In this document: positions 50,859 through 52,983 of the stretch, piece by piece
Numbering within the stretch: the stretch's first letter is position 1
Layout of the letters: the number at the start of each line of letters is the position of its first letter
Assembly: GCA_023150475.1 (NCBI GenBank)
Contig: JAKLKU010000028.1
Coordinates: 1 to 52,983, forward strand
Source: Planctomycetota bacterium
GTDB taxonomy: Bacteria > Planctomycetota > UBA1135 > GCA-002686595
DNA: 52,983 nucleotides
Direction of reading: 5' to 3'
Translations under genes and position numbers: made by a program
Notes under the pieces: model-generated
What the model was told of the DNA's origin: nothing
What the model saw: the letters and a program-made list of their open reading frames with translations, nothing else
The model's database searches: none

Positions 50859-52983
50859 ATGCTCTCGTTCGTCCTGCAAGCCGCGCTCGAGTCCCCGCTC
50901 TCGCCCGCCGACGAAGCCGCGAGCTTCCGACTGCCGCCGGGCTTCTCCGTGGAGCTCGTGGTCGCCGAGCCGGTCGCGAAGAAGATCGTCGACGTCGCCT
51001 TCGACGATTCGGGCCGCATGTGGGCGCTCACGGCGAGCGAGTACCCACTCGACGGCAACGAGGATTCGCGCGCGGCGGAGCTCTACGCGCGCGGCGGCCG
51101 CGACCAGGTGCTCGTGTTCGACACGCCGTGGGCGGAAGGGCCGCAGACGCCGCGGGTCTTCGCCGACGGACTCGCGATGCCGATGGCGATCCTGCCGTGG
51201 AAGTCCGGCGCGCTGGTCGGGCACGGGCCCGAGATCCTCTTCCTCGACGACAGCGACGGCGACGGGCGCGCGGACCGGCGCGAAGTCGTGCTCTCGGGTT
51301 TCGGCATCCAGGACTCGCACTTGATGCCGCACCGTTTCGTGCGTGCGCCCGGCGGTTGGATCCTGGTCGCGCAAGGCGCGTTCAACTCCTCGCGCGTCGT
51401 GACGCAGAGTGGCGCGATCGTCCCCTTCGATCAATGCAAGCTCGCGCGCTTCAAACCCGACGGCAGCGCGTTCGAAGTGCTCGGGCACGGGCTCAACAAC
51501 ATCTGGGGCATCGTGCTCGATCGTTCGGGCGAGACTTGGATCCAAGAAGCGAACGACCTCGGATTTCCCGTCGTGCCGTTCTTCGAGCACGCGAGCTACC
51601 CGGGCATCGGCGACCACAAGCATCGCCCCTATTCGCCGTGGCAACCCGCGCTCGCGAGCTTCCAGATGGGCGGCACGGGCCTTTCCGGGCTCGCATGCGC
51701 CGAGGATCGCGACGGTTTCCCCGAGCCGTGGCGCGGGCGGTTCTTCGTCGCGAACCCGATCACGAACAAGGTGCAGACGATCGCCGTGTCGCGCGCGGCG
51801 GATCTCGATCGGCTCGAGCTCGTCGAGCCATTGATCGAAACCGCCGACACGTGGTTCCGGCCGGTCGCGGCGCACTTCGGTCCGGACGGCTGTCTCTACG
51901 TCGTCGATTGGTACAACGAGATCATCTCGCACAACGAAGTACCGCGCGGCGATCCGCGCCGCGACAAGGAGCGCACGCGCGTCTGGCGCGTGCGGCACGA
52001 GTCGCAGGCGCGGCGCGCGCCGGTCGACGTCGCGAAGCTCGCGACGGGCGAGCTCGTGCAGGCGCTCGACGCCGATTCGACTTGGGGCGCGCGGGCCGCA
52101 TGGCACCAACTCGTCGAACGCAACGCGCGCGAGCTCGTGCCGGCATTGCGCGAGCTGCTGCGCGACGATGGCGCGCGCACCGAGACGCGGATCCTCGCGT
52201 CCTGGGTGCTCGACGAGTTCGGAGAAAGCGACGAAGCGACGCTCGCGGCCTTCGCGAACGTCCGTGACTCGGCGAAGGTCACCGAAGTGCTGCGCGTGCT
52301 CGGTCGAACGAGCGAACGCTCGCCGCTGCTCGCGCCGCTGATACGCGCTCACGATCTCTTGCCGCTGCGCGCGCGCCTCGCGCTGGTCCAGGCGCTCGCG
52401 GCGCGGCTCGACGGCTCGCTGGACGTCGGCTTCAAGGGATTGCTCGGCTGCGCACCGCCGCCGCCGCCGCCGACCCGGACGGGGCCGCGCGCCGCCTACG
52501 CCGAATTCGAGCGCAGCCTGATCCGCGCGGCGTTCGAGGACGCCCGTGCGCCGCGTTTCGTCGAAGCCGCGACGCGTGACGGCGGTTCGTGGTCGAGCGA
52601 GCTCGACGAAGGCCGCGCGCTCTACGCGCTGGCGCTCGGCGGCGCGGACGGCGCACGGCTCCTCGCGCGCGTGCTCGCTCGCAGCGCGCGCGAGCCGGAA
52701 TCCGAGGAGCTCGCGCGGCTCTCCGCGCACCTCGACGTCGCCGAGGCTCGTGCGACGTTCGAGACGTTGCTCGCGGATCCCACTCGGCGCGAGCGCGTGA
52801 TCGACGAGCTCCTCGCGCGCGGCGCGAACGCGACGCCGCCGCCCGAACTCGTCGCGCGCGTGGTCGGCGCGCTCGCGAGCGTCGACACGACGTCCGCCGA
52901 AGCGACGAAGGACCGCGCCGTGCGCGCGGCGAGCGTGTGGCGCGCGGCGGAACTCGCGCCGGCGCTCGCGCGGCTCGCGAGCG
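50859..52983 (+). CDS. Planctomycete-type membrane-bound dehydrogenase domain protein (partial at right edge)
   Basis: The frame from ATG 50859 stays open for 708 codons to the window end without a stop; the 3' part is missing. The start 'FRLPPGFSVELVVAEPVAKK' followed by 'AFDDSGRMWALTASEYP' is the hallmark opening of the PVC-type beta-propeller proteins labelled membrane-bound dehydrogenase domain (TIGR02604-like). Propeller blades follow ('ILFLDDSDGDGRADRREVVL', 'GWILVAQGAFNSSRVV', 'NNIWGIVLDRSGETWI', 'HFGPDGCLYVVDWYNEIISH') to about residue 390. HEAT-like helices then run to the edge. Full-length members often continue into further helices and a c-type haem domain with CxxCH, which would lie outside the window. 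The short hydrophobic start may be a weak export signal. Likely an exported oxidoreductase or sugar-binding propeller. Confidence 0.85.
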   Translation, partial: MLSFVLQAALESPLSPADEAASFRLPPGFSVELVVAEPVAKKIVDVAFDDSGRMWALTASEYPLDGNEDSRAAELYARGGRDQVLVFDTPWAEGPQTPRVFADGLAMPMAILPWKSGALVGHGPEILFLDDSDGDGRADRREVVLSGFGIQDSHLMPHRFVRAPGGWILVAQGAFNSSRVVTQSGAIVPFDQCKLARFKPDGSAFEVLGHGLNNIWGIVLDRSGETWIQEANDLGFPVVPFFEHASYPGIGDHKHRPYSPWQPALASFQMGGTGLSGLACAEDRDGFPEPWRGRFFVANPITNKVQTIAVSRAADLDRLELVEPLIETADTWFRPVAAHFGPDGCLYVVDWYNEIISHNEVPRGDPRRDKERTRVWRVRHESQARRAPVDVAKLATGELVQALDADSTWGARAAWHQLVERNARELVPALRELLRDDGARTETRILASWVLDEFGESDEATLAAFANVRDSAKVTEVLRVLGRTSERSPLLAPLIRAHDLLPLRARLALVQALAARLDGSLDVGFKGLLGCAPPPPPPTRTGPRAAYAEFERSLIRAAFEDARAPRFVEAATRDGGSWSSELDEGRALYALALGGADGARLLARVLARSAREPESEELARLSAHLDVAEARATFETLLADPTRRERVIDELLARGANATPPPELVARVVGALASVDTTSAEATKDRAVRAASVWRAAELAPALARLAS

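Noticed and set aside
45793..52730. Two very long minus-strand frames opposite the di-iron protein, ligase and dehydrogenase-domain genes
   Set aside because: Same mirror effect; the opposite strand carries conserved motifs throughout.
1..52983. tRNA, rRNA, riboswitches, insertion sequences, prophage or integration sites
   Set aside because: I looked for cloverleaf-like arms, conserved rRNA segments, transposase or integrase motifs and terminal repeats and saw none; weak or divergent ones could still be missed by eye.

Overview
The window is a very GC-rich bacterial chromosome segment in which almost every codon ends in G or C. It most likely comes from the Planctomycetota. The evidence is a membrane-bound dehydrogenase-domain protein of the type expanded in that phylum (right edge), a bacterial microcompartment (BMC) locus, an outer-membrane/lipoprotein cell plan (Lnt, RND pumps, DUF481 protein, several lipoproteins), and a coiled-coil membrane protein of a kind common in planctomycetes. 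The phylum call is an inference. I see no rRNA, tRNA, CRISPR array, insertion sequence or phage gene.

Left part (1-14.9 kb): the 3' end of a plus-strand gene at the edge; a large Ig-like lipoprotein; two related TPR proteins and a translationally coupled DUF6687-like protein; mscL and a DUF481 outer-membrane protein; an AAA_28 P-loop ATPase; a REC-HD-GYP regulator; a UPF0210 (DUF711, PFL-fold) gene; and a small lipoprotein.

BMC locus (14.9-20.5 kb, minus strand, nine genes in one apparent operon): BMC-H, acylating aldehyde dehydrogenase with a cargo-type tail and a cysteine cluster, BMC-H, a divergent double-BMC protein, two BMC-P proteins in a TGATG-overlapped chain, a canonical BMC-T, a 100-residue protein with a EutQ/EutT-like N-terminal module, and the same module fused to a UPF0237-type ACT domain. 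No signature enzyme, phosphotransacylase or alcohol dehydrogenase is present. UPF0210, the usual partner of UPF0237, lies about 1 kb further on. This is the best candidate for an undescribed system.

Cell-shape operon (20.6-29.6 kb, minus strand): a coiled-coil membrane protein and a 68-residue membrane protein, a strong palindromic terminator, then mreB-mreC-mreD-mrdA-rodA, mostly overlapping. The PBP2 has about 430 extra residues ahead of its transpeptidase domain. Next on the same strand lie moeA and lnt.

Right part (33-53 kb): an RND adaptor with two RND permeases; ribH-nusB-ftsY; a three-gene operon of an acyl-CoA-dehydrogenase-like flavoprotein, a PhnD-like binding protein without signal peptide, and a TusA-like/ferritin-like di-iron protein; an O-antigen-ligase-like protein with TPRs; an ArsB/CitM-type permease; and the truncated dehydrogenase-domain protein. 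Promoter-like sites repeatedly take the form TAnnCT followed by a GC-rich CCCGC discriminator, and several sit 6-9 bases from the start codon. Short tandem repeats (5-18 base units) mark several gene junctions.
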